A DNA stretch of 37,032 bases from an uncultured Faecalibacterium sp. (GCA_934503275.1 CAKSVD010000020.1:1-37032), one strand, 5' to 3'. Shown: positions 1 to 8,675, counted from the first letter of the stretch. Translations and numbers: made by a program. Notes: generated by a model from the sequence alone, not told the origin.

Positions 1-28
1 CTTTTGTCTCAGCGCTTGGCGCTCAAGT

Positions 29-57
29 ATAATACCACACCCCGGTGCTCTTGTCAA
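29..57 (-). promoter_or_regulatory. Leftward promoter for a gene beyond the left edge
   Basis: Read on the - strand there is TTGACA, a 17-base spacer and TATTAT, a near-consensus sigma-A promoter pointing out of the window. A small dyad, AGCGC-ttg-GCGCT at 11-23, lies at about the expected start site and could be an operator. The gene it serves is not in the window. Confidence 0.55.
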
Positions 58-139
58 CACTTTTTGACATCTTTTTTCCAATTTCTTTGCGGTGGGGGAA
101 ACGCCTCTGTTTTTCTCCTATTATAATAACCATCTTTTC

Positions 140-168
140 TTGACAAGGCAGCAGGCAAAACGTATTAT
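140..168 (+). promoter_or_regulatory. Promoter of aroD
   Basis: TTGACA (140-145), a 17-base spacer and TATTAT (163-168) form a near-perfect sigma-A promoter. Transcription should start near 175. The leader is about 50 bases and ends in the AAAGGAG ribosome binding site of aroD. Confidence 0.65.
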
Positions 169-227
169 GGAGTCATTCCAGCATCCTGTATAAGGTAGCT
201 ATACTTATTATATAAAGGAGAAGCACC

Positions 228-983
228 ATGTCCTGTGTCAACATCCGCGGCTGCCGCATCGGGGAGGGCCGCCCCAAGGTCATTCTGCCCATTGTGGAGC
301 GCACCGAAGCTGCTATTCTGGAAAAGGCTGCGCAGTTTTCAACCTTGCTGGCCGATTGTGTGGAATGGCGGGCAGACTGGTTCGAGGGCTTTCAGTCCCC
401 CGCTGCCATTGCCCGCTGCGTACAGAAACTGCGGATCGCTCTGCGGGACAAGCTTCTGCTGGTGACCTTCCGTACCAAGGCAGAGGGCGGCGAGCAGGCG
501 CTCTCCCATCCCGAATACCTTGCCTTTCTGCACCTGATCCTCGATACCGACTGCGCCGACCTGCTGGACATCGAGTTCTTCACCGCCGGAGCAGACCTGC
601 CCGCACTGGTGGAGCAGGCACATTCTGCCGGGGTGGCAGTGGTGTGCTCCAGCCACGATTTTGCCAAGACCCCGCCCCGGGCGGAGCTCGTTTCCCGCAT
701 GGTACAGATGCAGCAGGCCGGAGCCGACCTGCCCAAGCTGGCCGTAATGCCCCAGTGCCGCACCGATGTACTGGAACTGCTGGCCGCCACCGCCGAGATG
801 GCAGACCTTCACCCGGAAACGCCGGTCATCACCATGAGCATGGGGGCGCTGGGCGCGGTGAGCCGTCTGGCAGGAGAAGCCTTCGGCTCTGCCATGACCT
901 TTGCAAACCCCGGGCAGGCAAGTGCACCGGGGCAGGTGCCGCTTGACATCGTAAATGAAGTGCTAGATGCGCTACATTTGTAA
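228..983 (+). CDS. aroD: Type I 3-dehydroquinate dehydratase
   Basis: Cytoplasmic enzyme of the shikimate pathway. It converts 3-dehydroquinate to 3-dehydroshikimate through a Schiff base on lysine. The 251-residue length is normal for the type I (class I aldolase-like) family. Expected active-site residues fall exactly at the Salmonella numbering: E46 and R48 in VEWRADWFE, E86 in FRTKAE, H143 in SSHDF, Schiff-base K170 in DLPKLAVMP, R213, and S232/Q236 in the ASAPGQ loop. The ATG is preceded by AAAGGAG at good spacing and by a strong promoter. The gene stands alone apart from a small membrane protein 31 bases downstream; no other aro gene is nearby, so it is probably regulated by itself. Confidence 0.96.
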   Translation: MSCVNIRGCRIGEGRPKVILPIVERTEAAILEKAAQFSTLLADCVEWRADWFEGFQSPAAIARCVQKLRIALRDKLLLVTFRTKAEGGEQALSHPEYLAFLHLILDTDCADLLDIEFFTAGADLPALVEQAHSAGVAVVCSSHDFAKTPPRAELVSRMVQMQQAGADLPKLAVMPQCRTDVLELLAATAEMADLHPETPVITMSMGALGAVSRLAGEAFGSAMTFANPGQASAPGQVPLDIVNEVLDALHL

Positions 984-1014
984 CCAACAAATCGGAATTC
1001 AAGGAGGTTCTGTT

Positions 1015-1218
1015 ATGCGCACGGAGAAGAAATCCCACCGATCCAGGATGGATCCTATTGTTGCTTTAGTTTTGATTTTCGCTGTACTAAAAGTAACAGG
1101 ATTGATTTCGTGGTCATGGCTATGGGTACTCAGCCCGATTTGGATTACCCTTTTGATTTTCGCTGCTATTTTTTCTTCCATTTTGGTCGGTGGACGAATC
1201 GTTAAAGGAAAATGGTAA
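1015..1218 (+). CDS. Small membrane protein, 67 residues
   Basis: I do not recognise a family. The ATG at 1015 is chosen because AAGGAGG lies 7 bases upstream; a longer reading from 967 would overlap aroD and lacks a binding site. The protein has a basic, polar N-terminus (about 14 residues), then two hydrophobic stretches (about residues 16-33 and 38-55) with a Trp-rich turn between them, and ends in a basic tail (GGRIVKGKW). This predicts a two-helix membrane hairpin. It follows aroD by 31 bases and precedes a terminator, so the two genes probably share a transcript. The codons are more AT-rich than aroD. Small ORFs like this are common in Faecalibacterium, and no function is assigned. Confidence 0.7.
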   Translation: MRTEKKSHRSRMDPIVALVLIFAVLKVTGLISWSWLWVLSPIWITLLIFAAIFSSILVGGRIVKGKW

Positions 1219-1252
1219 CTTCCAGTTTGTCGCACATCCTGCCTAAAACACA

Positions 1253-1297
1253 AACCGGAACGATCTTCCCTTTTTCGGGTGGATCGTTCCGGTTTTT
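1253..1297. terminator. Bidirectional terminator between convergent units
   Basis: A 13-bp perfect stem, AACCGGAACGATC with its complement at 1282-1294, is followed by a T-run on the + strand and has A residues before it that serve the - strand. It lies between the aroD unit (+) and icd (-), which converge here. Confidence 0.85.
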
Positions 1298-1317
1298 ATG
1301 TTATATTGAAAATCGTT

Positions 1318-2529
1318 TTATGCCAGCTTGGCTTCCAGACGGGTGCGGATGGCCTTGATAAAGCCCTCGCTGTCCACGGCGGTGGGGGTGATGCCCTCTG
1401 CCAGACCGCACAGGTCCTTGGTCATGATGCCCTCGTTCAGGGTCTGCAGGCTTGCAGCCTCCAGTGCCTCACCAAAGTGCACCAGCTCCGGCAGGTTATC
1501 CAGCTCGCCGCGCTTCTTGAAGGCGCCGGACCACGCAAAAATAGTAGCCATGGGGTTGGTGGAGGTCTTTTCGCCCTTCAGATACTTATAGTAATGGCGG
1601 GTAACGGTGCCGTGGGCGGCCTCGTACTCGTACTTGCCGTCCGGGCTGACCAGCACACTGGTCATCATGGCCAGCGAGCCAAAAGCAGTGGAGACCATAT
1701 CACTCATCACATCGCCGTCGTAGTTCTTGCAGGCCCAGACAAAGCCGCCCTCGCTGCGGATGACGCGCGCCACGATATCGTCGATGAGGCTGTAGAAGTA
1801 GGTGATGCCGGCAGCTTCGAACTTTTCCTTGTACTCGGCGTCGTAGGTCTCCTGGAAGATATCCTTGAAGGTGTGATCGTACTTCTTGGAGATGGTATCC
1901 TTTGCGCCGAACCACAGATCCTGCTTCACGTCCAGTGCATAGTTGAAGCAGCTGCGGGCAAAGCTGCGGATGGAATCGTCCTTGTTGTACTGGCCCTGCA
2001 GCACACCGGCACCCTCAAAGTCAAAGACGGTGGCACGCTGCTGGCTGCCGTCTGCGCCGGTGAACACCAGTTCCGCCTTGCCTGCGCCGGGAATGCGGAA
2101 CTCGGTGCACTTATACACATCGCCGTAGGCATGGCGGGCAATGGTGATGGGCTTTTTCCAGTTCTTGACCACCGGATGGATACTGTCGATCATAATGGGT
2201 GCGCGGAACACGGTGCCGTCCAGCACAGCGCGGATGGTGCCGTTGGGGCTCTTCCACATCTCGTGCAGCTTGTACTCCTCCACGCGCTGAGCGTTGGGAG
2301 TGATGGTGGCGCACTTGACCGACACGCCGTACTTCTTGTTGGCGAGGGCGGCATCCATGGTCACCTGATCTGCGGTGGCATCGCGGTTGGGCAGGCCCAG
2401 ATCGTAGTACTCGGTCTTGAGGTCCACAAAGGGGAGGATCAACTCGTCCTTGATCATCTTCCACAGGATGCGGGTCATCTCGTCGCCGTCCATCTCCACC
2501 AGCGGGGTCGTCATCTTGATCTTTTCCAT
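1318..2529 (-). CDS. icd: NADP-dependent isocitrate dehydrogenase
   Basis: Oxidatively decarboxylates isocitrate to 2-oxoglutarate with NADP+, supplying the glutamate precursor and NADPH in the cytoplasm. At 403 residues it belongs to the homodimeric, eukaryotic-like subfamily rather than the E. coli type. Visible landmarks are the N-terminal [13 protein letters not shown], the substrate region [16 protein letters not shown], the metal-binding aspartate stretch [10 protein letters not shown] and the cofactor-loop [10 protein letters not shown]. The start is the ATG preceded by GAAAGGGAAA. It lies 60 bases downstream of the aminotransferase gene on the same strand, which is biochemically sensible because aminotransferases use the 2-oxoglutarate/glutamate pair. 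No citrate synthase or aconitase gene is in the window. Confidence 0.95.
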   Translation of the reverse strand: MEKIKMTTPLVEMDGDEMTRILWKMIKDELILPFVDLKTEYYDLGLPNRDATADQVTMDAALANKKYGVSVKCATITPNAQRVEEYKLHEMWKSPNGTIRAVLDGTVFRAPIMIDSIHPVVKNWKKPITIARHAYGDVYKCTEFRIPGAGKAELVFTGADGSQQRATVFDFEGAGVLQGQYNKDDSIRSFARSCFNYALDVKQDLWFGAKDTISKKYDHTFKDIFQETYDAEYKEKFEAAGITYFYSLIDDIVARVIRSEGGFVWACKNYDGDVMSDMVSTAFGSLAMMTSVLVSPDGKYEYEAAHGTVTRHYYKYLKGEKTSTNPMATIFAWSGAFKKRGELDNLPELVHFGEALEAASLQTLNEGIMTKDLCGLAEGITPTAVDSEGFIKAIRTRLEAKLA

Positions 2530-2589
2530 AGCAGGTTTCCCTTTCCTCTATTGGTTGTGTATTTTATGCCCCGGGCCGGGGCGTTCCGG

Positions 2590-3777
2590 TTATTTGCGGT
2601 AGGCGGCTGCCAGTTTTTCAAAGGCGGGCAGGCTGCGCTTTACCTTTTCGGTGTCGATGCAGTAGGCAAGGCGCACATAGCCCTTTACCCCAAAGCTGTC
2701 GCTGGGCACCAGCAGCAGGTCGAACTCCCGGGCTTTCAGGCAGAAGGCGTTGGCGTCCTCTTCCAGTGCCTTGGGGAAGATGTAAAAGGTGCCGCCCGGA
2801 CGCTCTACTTCAAAGCCCAGCGCGGTGAGTTTTTCGTATAGCAGTTCCATGTTGGTCTGGTAGACCGAAAGGTCGCTGGTCACCTTCTGGCAGCGGCTGA
2901 CCGCCCGCTGGATGATGCTGGGCGGGCAGTTGTGGCCGGTAAAGCGGGAGATCTGGCTCATCATGTCCACAAGGATATCCTCCCCCTCGCACCCCGGGCG
3001 CACCGCCACATAGCCCAGACGCTCGCCGGGCAGGCTCAGGCTCTTGGAGTAGGAGAAACAGGTCAGGGTGTGGGGGTAGAACGCCGCCGGGTAGGGCACG
3101 GTCTTGCCGTCAAACACGATATCCCGGTAGGGCTCGTCACTGACCAGAAAGATATTGTGGCCGTACTGGGCGCTCTTTTCAGTCAAAATCGCCGCCATGC
3201 GGGTCAGGGTGTCGGCAGAGTAGACCACGCCGGTGGGGTTATTAGGGGTATTGATGAGCACACAGGTGACCTTTTCGGTCAGCATCTGCGCAAAGGCATC
3301 CAGATTGGGCTGGAAGGTGGGCGCCTGCGGCGGCACCACCCGCAGCACTGCGCCGGTGCCCGCCACATAGGGGCCGTACTCCGGGAAGTAAGGCGCAAAG
3401 GTCAGCACCTCGTCCCCGGGCTGGGTCACCGCCCGGATGGCGTGGGCGATAGCACCCGCCGCGCCGGTGGTGGGGAAGATGTGCTTTTGCGCATAGGGCA
3501 GACCGAAGGTCTCCACCAGATGCGCCGCCACAGCGGTGCGAAAATCCGGGTCGCCCTGACTGGGACAATAGCCGTGCAGGCTTACCGGCTCTTCCTGTGC
3601 CAACAGGGTCTGCATGGCGGCGGTAAACTCCGGCGGGCAGGGCACGCTGGGGTTGCCCAGTGAATAATCGAACACATTCTCGCTGCCGATCTGGGCAGCA
3701 CGCTGTCTGCCATACATGAAGGTCTCGCGGATGACGCTTTTGTTGTTCAGCATGGCGCGATAGGTCTCGTTCAGCAT
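2590..3777 (-). CDS. Pyridoxal-phosphate aminotransferase, class I/II
   Basis: Fold-type I PLP enzyme of 395 residues, most like aspartate/aromatic aminotransferases, transferring an amino group to 2-oxoglutarate. Seen: NTPNNPTG (residues 177-184), SDEPYRDI with cofactor-contact D214, and FSYSKSLSLPGERLGY with the Schiff-base lysine K245. The C-terminal RLAYC includes the expected substrate-carboxylate arginine. The exact amino acid substrate cannot be read from the sequence; gene names such as aspC would be a guess. It lies between the CDF exporter gene (55 bases) and icd (60 bases), all on the - strand, so the three probably form one operon read from the promoter at 5066-5094. Confidence 0.9.
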   Translation of the reverse strand: MLNETYRAMLNNKSVIRETFMYGRQRAAQIGSENVFDYSLGNPSVPCPPEFTAAMQTLLAQEEPVSLHGYCPSQGDPDFRTAVAAHLVETFGLPYAQKHIFPTTGAAGAIAHAIRAVTQPGDEVLTFAPYFPEYGPYVAGTGAVLRVVPPQAPTFQPNLDAFAQMLTEKVTCVLINTPNNPTGVVYSADTLTRMAAILTEKSAQYGHNIFLVSDEPYRDIVFDGKTVPYPAAFYPHTLTCFSYSKSLSLPGERLGYVAVRPGCEGEDILVDMMSQISRFTGHNCPPSIIQRAVSRCQKVTSDLSVYQTNMELLYEKLTALGFEVERPGGTFYIFPKALEEDANAFCLKAREFDLLLVPSDSFGVKGYVRLAYCIDTEKVKRSLPAFEKLAAAYRK

Positions 3778-3832
3778 ACTACTTTCCCTCTGCTTTCCTT
3801 ATATCGCAAAGCCTGTGCGGGGCGGCTCCCCC

Positions 3833-5017
3833 TCATTTATGAGCCGCAGCCGTATAGCTCTGTTCCAGCTTGATAATGCAGTTGTAGGCAGGGTCCTGTG
3901 CCTTGATGAACTGTTCCATCTGGGTCAGCAGTTCCACCTTGTCCCCGGCATAACCCGCCGGGAGCACCAGATCAAAGAGCACGTTGGTGTGGGTCTTGCC
4001 CGGCACGATGCGCAGATCATGCAGCGAGAGCGCCGGGTCCAGCTGACGCAGCTTTTCGGTCAGGCGGCTGCGCAGCACCCCCACGGCGGCGTCCGAAGTG
4101 ACGATGGGGTCGTAGTGGATGGTCACCATCAGGTGATCATTTCTCATAAAGTCCCTCTCGATGTTATCGATCAGGTCGTGCGCTTCCAGCGGGTCCTGCT
4201 CGGCGGGCAGTTCCACATGGATGGACGCAAACTGATGGCCGGGGCCGTAGTCGTGCACCATCAGGTCATGTACGCCCAGCACGCCGGGATAACTCATCAC
4301 AGTCTGTTCGATATGCTCCACCAGATCCTCGCTGGGGCTTTCGCCCAGCAGCGGGCTCAGGGTATCCATCACCAGCCCCCAGCCGGAGATCAGGATGAAC
4401 ACTGCTACGCCCACGCCCATCAGGCCATCCAGCACATCCCAGCCGGTCACCCGGCAGAGGATGGCGGCCACCAGCACGGCAGCGGTGCTCAGTACGTCGT
4501 TGCGGCTGTCGGCGGCGGTGGCGATGAGGGTCTCCGAGGCGATGATGCGGCCAATGGTACGGTTAAAGCCGCTCATCCACAGCTTGACCAGAATAGACAC
4601 CACCAGCACCGCCACAGTCAGCCAGCCGAACTGCACCGGCGTGGGGTGCAGCACCTTGGTGACCGACTCCTTCAGCAGGGAAAAGCCGATGCCCAGAATG
4701 GTCACACTGACCACCAGCCCCGCCAGATACTCAAAGCGGGCATGGCCGTAGGGATGCTCGGCATCCGGTGCCTTGGCGGCCAGCTTAAAGCCCACCAGAC
4801 TGACGATATTGGAGGAGGCATCCGAAAGGTTATTCAGTGCGTCGGCAGTGATGGCGATAGAGCCGAACAGGGTACCCACCACAAATTTGCCCAGACAGAG
4901 CAGGATATTGCACACCATGCCCACCACACTGGCCAGATTGCCGTAGGCAGCGCGGACGCGGGGATCCTGCGGGGAATCCGGGCGGCGTATAAAAAGACGA
5001 ATCAAAAGCTGCGTCAT
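3833..5017 (-). CDS. Cation diffusion facilitator (CDF) metal exporter
   Basis: Inner-membrane metal/proton antiporter exporting divalent metal ions (Zn, Mn, Fe or Co; specificity not readable). The start at 5017 gives 394 residues and is chosen for the AAAGGAGC site just upstream; an ATG 13 codons earlier lacks one. Seen: about six membrane segments, the TM2 metal-site pattern ALNNLSDASSN, the loop HPYGHARFEY typical of CDF proteins, the TM5 DSRNDVLST with paired aspartates, and a cytoplasmic ferredoxin-like domain (from about residue 215) rich in His and Asp. The C-terminal part is long for the family, suggesting an extra cytoplasmic module. It is the first gene after a promoter and likely leads an operon with the aminotransferase and icd. 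Confidence 0.92.
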   Translation of the reverse strand: MTQLLIRLFIRRPDSPQDPRVRAAYGNLASVVGMVCNILLCLGKFVVGTLFGSIAITADALNNLSDASSNIVSLVGFKLAAKAPDAEHPYGHARFEYLAGLVVSVTILGIGFSLLKESVTKVLHPTPVQFGWLTVAVLVVSILVKLWMSGFNRTIGRIIASETLIATAADSRNDVLSTAAVLVAAILCRVTGWDVLDGLMGVGVAVFILISGWGLVMDTLSPLLGESPSEDLVEHIEQTVMSYPGVLGVHDLMVHDYGPGHQFASIHVELPAEQDPLEAHDLIDNIERDFMRNDHLMVTIHYDPIVTSDAAVGVLRSRLTEKLRQLDPALSLHDLRIVPGKTHTNVLFDLVLPAGYAGDKVELLTQMEQFIKAQDPAYNCIIKLEQSYTAAAHK

Positions 5018-5065
5018 AAAAGCTCCTTTCGGGCTGCGCATTTTCAGCGCACCCAATGTCCTTCT

Positions 5066-5094
5066 AGTATAGCATTTTACTTTATGGTTTTAAA
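5066..5094 (-). promoter_or_regulatory. Promoter of the CDF/aminotransferase/icd unit
   Basis: On the - strand TTTAAA, 17 bases and TATACT lie about 50 bases upstream of the CDF start codon and just beyond the terminator of the preceding operon. The -35 box matches TTGACA only partly, so a moderate-strength promoter is expected. Confidence 0.5.
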
Positions 5095-5148
5095 GGCGTT
5101 TCAAAAATTTCATCCCATTACGCCGGATATCAAACCGGGCTGCAGTAC

Positions 5149-5180
5149 AAAAAGCCCCGGCGGCCGCAACGGCCGCCGGG
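5149..5180 (-). terminator. Terminator of the ridA-desulfidase-symporter operon
   Basis: A perfect 11-bp GC-only stem (CCCGGCGGCCG with its complement, CAA loop) is followed on the - strand by GGCTTTTTG. It sits 70 bases past the symporter stop codon. Confidence 0.85.
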
Positions 5181-5249
5181 ACTTTTCGGAGATTTTGGGA
5201 CTGTCTGTTCACAGTCTCTTGTAATGAAGGAGGAACGCTCAGGTTTTTA

Positions 5250-6446
5250 TCACAGGATCGGGCTTTCGAGGTCGCCGGTATCAGCGATGCCGTGCTTCTC
5301 GGCGTAGCCGGTCAGCATCAGGGTCAGCGCGCCGTCACCGGTCACGTTGCAGGCGGTGCCGAAGCTGTCCTGCAGGGCGAAGATAGCCAGCATCAAAGCA
5401 GTACCGGCGTTGTCGAACATCAAAACACCGGTGATCAGACCCAGAGAAGCCATAACGGTGCCGCCGGGCACGCCGGGTGCGCCGATAGCAAAGATGCCGA
5501 GCAGCAGGCAGAACAGGATCATGGTGCCAACGCTGGGCAGCTTGCCGTACAGGATCTTGGAAACGGTCATGCAGAAGAACACCTCGGTCAGCACAGAGCC
5601 GCACAGGTGGATGTTGGCAAACAGGGGGATGCCGAAGCTGACCATGTCCTTACGCAGGACCTTGCTCTTGCGGGCGCACTCCAGCGCCACACCCAGCGTA
5701 GCGGCACTGGACATAGTGCCGACAGCGGTCAGGTAAGCGGGGCCGTAGTGGCGCAGCACTTCCCAGGGGTTCTTGCCGGAGTACGCACCGGCCAGCAGGT
5801 ACAGCACAGCCAGCCAGATGTAGTGACCGACCATAACGATGACGATGATCTGCAGGAAGGCGGGCAGCTGATGGGTGATGGTGCCCTCGTAGCTCAGGCC
5901 GCAGAAGGTGGCGGCAATGTAGAAGGGCAGGACGGGGATGATGACCTTGCTCACGATGTCCAGCACGATGTTCTGGAACTCGCTCAGGAAGTCGCAGGTC
6001 AGCTTGCTGTTGGTCCAGGTAGCAGCCAGACCCACCAGAACGCTCAGCACCAGAGCGCTCATAACGCTCATGATCTGGGGAATGTTCAGTTCAAAAACGA
6101 CGCCCGGCAGCTCGCGCAGACCGGCAACGTTGTTGTCGATGGACAGGTGCGGGATCAGGCCGTAGCCGGCGCCCATGCTCATGAAGGCTGCGCAGACAGA
6201 GGACACATACGCGATGACGATGGCCACTGCCAGCAGGCGGGAGGCGTTTTTGCCCAGCTTTGTGATGGACGGAGCAATGAAGCCGATGATGATCAGCGGC
6301 ACGCAGAAGGTGATGAGCTGACCCATGATGTACTGCAGGGTCACCACAACGCCCATGGTGCTCTCGTTGAACACCTGACCAAGGATGATACCAACAAAAA
6401 TGCCCAGCAAAAGCCGGAAGGGCAGACTATTGAATAGCTTTTTCAT
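5250..6446 (-). CDS. Dicarboxylate/amino-acid:cation symporter (DAACS)
   Basis: Na+ or H+ coupled uptake carrier of the DAACS (GltP/SstT) family, 398 residues, inner membrane, about eight helices plus two re-entrant hairpins. Seen: hairpin 1 serine motif GTMSSAATLGVALE, the TM7 region FANIHLCGS in place of the classical NMDGT, and hairpin 2 GAPGVPGGTVMASLG. The altered TM7 motif means the substrate is not necessarily aspartate or glutamate. Its place downstream of a cysteine-desulfidase-like gene and ridA suggests a substrate such as serine, cysteine or threonine; this is inference from context. The start has AAAGAGG 9 bases upstream. It is the last gene of the operon. Confidence 0.9.
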   Translation of the reverse strand: MKKLFNSLPFRLLLGIFVGIILGQVFNESTMGVVVTLQYIMGQLITFCVPLIIIGFIAPSITKLGKNASRLLAVAIVIAYVSSVCAAFMSMGAGYGLIPHLSIDNNVAGLRELPGVVFELNIPQIMSVMSALVLSVLVGLAATWTNSKLTCDFLSEFQNIVLDIVSKVIIPVLPFYIAATFCGLSYEGTITHQLPAFLQIIVIVMVGHYIWLAVLYLLAGAYSGKNPWEVLRHYGPAYLTAVGTMSSAATLGVALECARKSKVLRKDMVSFGIPLFANIHLCGSVLTEVFFCMTVSKILYGKLPSVGTMILFCLLLGIFAIGAPGVPGGTVMASLGLITGVLMFDNAGTALMLAIFALQDSFGTACNVTGDGALTLMLTGYAEKHGIADTGDLESPIL

Positions 6447-6496
6447 GACTTTCGTACCTCTTTCTTTTTCCCCGGAAAGGGGCTGGGTGGGGAGAC

Positions 6497-7831
6497 TTAT
6501 TCCGTCTCCGGGAGGTGTTTGTTCAGCATCAGATCAAGGATCACGCTGTCGCTGGTGCCGTGGGTGCTCAGGGTGGCAAAGTTGTCCAGCGTATACTCTA
6601 CATTGTGCTCCACGATGCCATCAGTGCTCTGCACCCGCACGCCGCGCACGCCCATGGCAGCTGCCTGACAGGCGGCGTTGACGCAGGTGGAGATCTTCAG
6701 CGCACAGTCGGCCTTTGCGCCGTCGCATACCATGCCGGTGATGTTGCCCACCATGTTCTGGATGGTGCAGCACACCTCGTGGTAGCCGCCGCCCAGCAGA
6801 TAGGCAATACCGCAGGCTGCGCCGGTGCCGGCAACCGTTGCACCACAAAGGTTGCTCAGGCGGCCAAACTTGGCCTTGATGCGGATCGCGATCAGGTTGG
6901 AAAGAGTCACGGCGCGGAGCATCTTCTCCTCGTCGATGTCCAGCCAGCGGGCAGTTGCCACGACAGGCATAGTAGCCGTGATGCCCTGATTGCCGCTGCC
7001 GGAGTTTGCCACCACCGAGACCGGTGCGCCTGCCATGCGGGCGTCCGCACCGGCAGAAGCGATGACCATGGCGTTGGTGGTCAGGTCGCGGGTCATCAGA
7101 CCCTTGCGGCAGTTCAGCTCCAGATTGCGGCCAATGGCAAGGCCGTATTCCTTGGAAAGACCCTCGTTGCTGATGGTCGTGTTCACCTGTACGGCGCTGC
7201 GAATGATGTCGATGGGGTCGTGCAGGGGGTCCAGTTCCTCAGTGCAGTAATCCCAGATGGAGCGGACGGTCAGAAATTCTGCGATCTGCTCCGGGGTCAC
7301 CACATCACTGTCCCCGGCTGCGGCGGGGTCGGCGTGCTGCTTGTCCAGCGCAGCAACGCCGTCCTGCTCCACCAGCACCACGTTGGTGTGCAGGTCCCGC
7401 ACCACCGCGCGGCCGGTGTGGCCGTCAGAAGTTACAAGCACTTCAATGTAGAGCTTCTGCGGCACCTGTGCCACCTCTACCTTGACCTTGCCTGCCCTGA
7501 CAAGGGCTGCGGCTTCTTCTATCTGCTCCCGGGGCACATAGTTCATGACCTCCAGCAGGTGGACGGGGTCGCCGCCTACGGCACCAATGGCGGCGGCGTA
7601 ATCCATGCCCTGATACGAGGTGCCCGGAATGCCCGCCGACATGGCGTTTTTGATAATGTTGATGCTGGCACGGACGGTCACGGCCTCTACCCGTGTGCCG
7701 CCCGCCTTGCGGAGTGCTGCGCCCGCCTCTGCGGCGGTGAGAGCGACTGCGCCGGGCTCCGTACAGCCCGTGGCCAGCTCCATCTCACTGTTCAGGATGC
7801 GAACGAACATCTGTTTATCCATTTGGTTCAC
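6497..7831 (-). CDS. L-cysteine desulfidase / UPF0597 (CyuA/YhaM) family
   Basis: Cytoplasmic Fe-S enzyme of the serine-dehydratase-alpha-like UPF0597 family. Characterised members split L-cysteine into pyruvate, ammonia and sulfide, and serine is a plausible alternative. The length of 444 residues is normal. Seen: the family hallmark ATGCTEPGAVAL with C23, the Gly/Ala-rich NSGSGNQGITATMPV, the cysteine-bearing LCGATVAGTGAACG, and VCDGAKADCALKIS; these cysteines are the likely [4Fe-4S] ligands. The first codon is either GTG at 7831 or ATG at 7822; neither has an ideal ribosome site. The neighbours fit: a transporter brings in the amino acid and RidA removes the reactive 2-aminoacrylate this chemistry releases. 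Confidence 0.9.
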   Translation of the reverse strand: MNQMDKQMFVRILNSEMELATGCTEPGAVALTAAEAGAALRKAGGTRVEAVTVRASINIIKNAMSAGIPGTSYQGMDYAAAIGAVGGDPVHLLEVMNYVPREQIEEAAALVRAGKVKVEVAQVPQKLYIEVLVTSDGHTGRAVVRDLHTNVVLVEQDGVAALDKQHADPAAAGDSDVVTPEQIAEFLTVRSIWDYCTEELDPLHDPIDIIRSAVQVNTTISNEGLSKEYGLAIGRNLELNCRKGLMTRDLTTNAMVIASAGADARMAGAPVSVVANSGSGNQGITATMPVVATARWLDIDEEKMLRAVTLSNLIAIRIKAKFGRLSNLCGATVAGTGAACGIAYLLGGGYHEVCCTIQNMVGNITGMVCDGAKADCALKISTCVNAACQAAAMGVRGVRVQSTDGIVEHNVEYTLDNFATLSTHGTSDSVILDLMLNKHLPETE

Positions 7832-7859
7832 CGTTTCTTTTCTTCCCGTGCGGGGGAAC

Positions 7860-8234
7860 TTACTTTACAGCAATGCACTCGATCTCCAGCGGAGCGCCCT
7901 TGGGCAGCTTGCCCACCTGCACCGCACTGCGTGCGGGGTAGGGCTGCGCAAAGTACTCGCCGTACACCTTGTTCATCTCTGCAAAATCGTTGATGTCTGC
8001 CAGAAACACCGTGGTCTTGACCACATTGGCCAGCGTCATCTCCTGCTGTGCCAGAATGGCCTGGATGTTCTTAAGGGACTGTGCCGTCTGGGCGGCGATG
8101 CCTTCCGGAATCAGGCCGGTGGCCGGATCGATGGGCAGCTGCCCGGACACATAGACGGTCTGCCCCGCAGCGATGCCCTGCGAATAGGGCCCGATAGCAG
8201 CGGGAGCATTGGGGGTAACGATCACCTGTTTCAT
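7860..8234 (-). CDS. ridA: RidA family enamine/imine deaminase
   Basis: Small cytoplasmic trimeric hydrolase that converts reactive enamines/imines such as 2-aminoacrylate to keto acids. The start at 8234 (124 residues) is chosen for AAGGAG at suitable spacing. Seen: NAPAAIGPYSQGI near the N-terminus, SGQLPID, the central TVFLADINDF, and the C-terminal PARSAVQVGKLPKGA-LEIECIAV block, which carries the arginine and glutamate expected of active RidA-type members. It is the first gene of the operon, 28 bases before the desulfidase-like gene. 2-Aminoacrylate is exactly the by-product of cysteine/serine elimination, so the pairing makes metabolic sense. The leader carries a large inverted repeat (8259-8425). 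Confidence 0.95.
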   Translation of the reverse strand: MKQVIVTPNAPAAIGPYSQGIAAGQTVYVSGQLPIDPATGLIPEGIAAQTAQSLKNIQAILAQQEMTLANVVKTTVFLADINDFAEMNKVYGEYFAQPYPARSAVQVGKLPKGAPLEIECIAVK

Positions 8235-8258
8235 CCGATTTTTCTCCTTTTCCATTTG

Positions 8259-8425
8259 TTAGGGTGTATCTGAAAACAAAGAAAATGACGAATATTTCGC
8301 AAGCACAAGCGGGATTTAAGGCAAACAGCCGCAGGAATCCTTTGTGGATTTCAAGGCTGTTTAACGCAAAATCCAGCTGTGTTTGTAGAAATAGGCTAAA
8401 TTTTCGACTTTTCAGGTACCCCTTA
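8259..8425. repeat. 167-bp near-palindromic, MITE-like element in the ridA leader
   Basis: The left half, starting TTAGGGTGTATCTGAAAA (8259-8276), matches the reverse complement of the right half, which ends TTTTCAGGTACCCCTTA (8409-8425), along almost its whole length. Inner matches include GGATTT (8312-8317) with AAATCC (8369-8374), and a perfect arm AAACAGCC (8323-8330) with GGCTGTTT (8355-8362). There is no ORF inside. The terminal repeats and lack of coding sequence fit a miniature transposable element; as RNA it would form one long hairpin. The alternative is a purpose-built structured leader. Confidence 0.6.
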
Positions 8426-8454
8426 GGAAGGGCTGTCCTTCCCTCGCTGACACT

Positions 8455-8483
8455 ATCCTAACGCACTGAGAATATTTTGTCAA
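8455..8483 (-). promoter_or_regulatory. Promoter of the ridA operon
   Basis: On the - strand TTGACA, 17 bases and TAGGAT. The predicted start near 8448 gives a leader of about 215 bases containing the entire palindromic element. No better promoter is visible between that element and ridA. Confidence 0.5.
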
Positions 8484-8582
8484 TAATGTTTTCTTATCAT
8501 GAGAACAAATTGTCGCGTGTGACAAAAACTTCCGAAAAATGTCATCGCTTTGACGAAACAATGGATACAATGCACCTTCTTA

Positions 8583-8611
8583 TTGTAAAAAACTGTCATT
8601 TCTGCTATGAT
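8583..8611 (+). promoter_or_regulatory. Promoter of the YheO-like regulator gene
   Basis: TTGTAA (8583-8588), 17 bases and TATGAT (8606-8611), with transcription expected from about 8618. Confidence 0.6.
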
Positions 8612-8623
8612 AGCAGCAGAACA

Positions 8624-8647
8624 CGCGTGAGAATTTTTTCTCACGCG
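8624..8647 (+). promoter_or_regulatory. Dyad at the start of the regulator's transcript
   Basis: Perfect 10-bp arms CGCGTGAGAA and TTCTCACGCG with a 4-base loop lie just after the predicted start site and before the AAAGAGG ribosome site. The dyad could be the regulator's own operator or a 5' stabilising hairpin. Confidence 0.5.
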
Positions 8648-8675
8648 CTCCAGCAGTACAAAAGAGGTGAACGGG

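Noticed and set aside
1279..2841. 520-codon open frame on the + strand opposite icd
   Set aside because: It is the shadow of icd and the aminotransferase C-terminus in GC-rich DNA. It is Gly/His/Val-rich with no domain, no ribosome site and no neighbour logic.
5292..7993. Long + strand open frames opposite the symporter and desulfidase-type genes
   Set aside because: Composition is His/Gln/Ala/Gly-rich, typical of antisense frames in GC-rich genes. The opposite strand has clear families.
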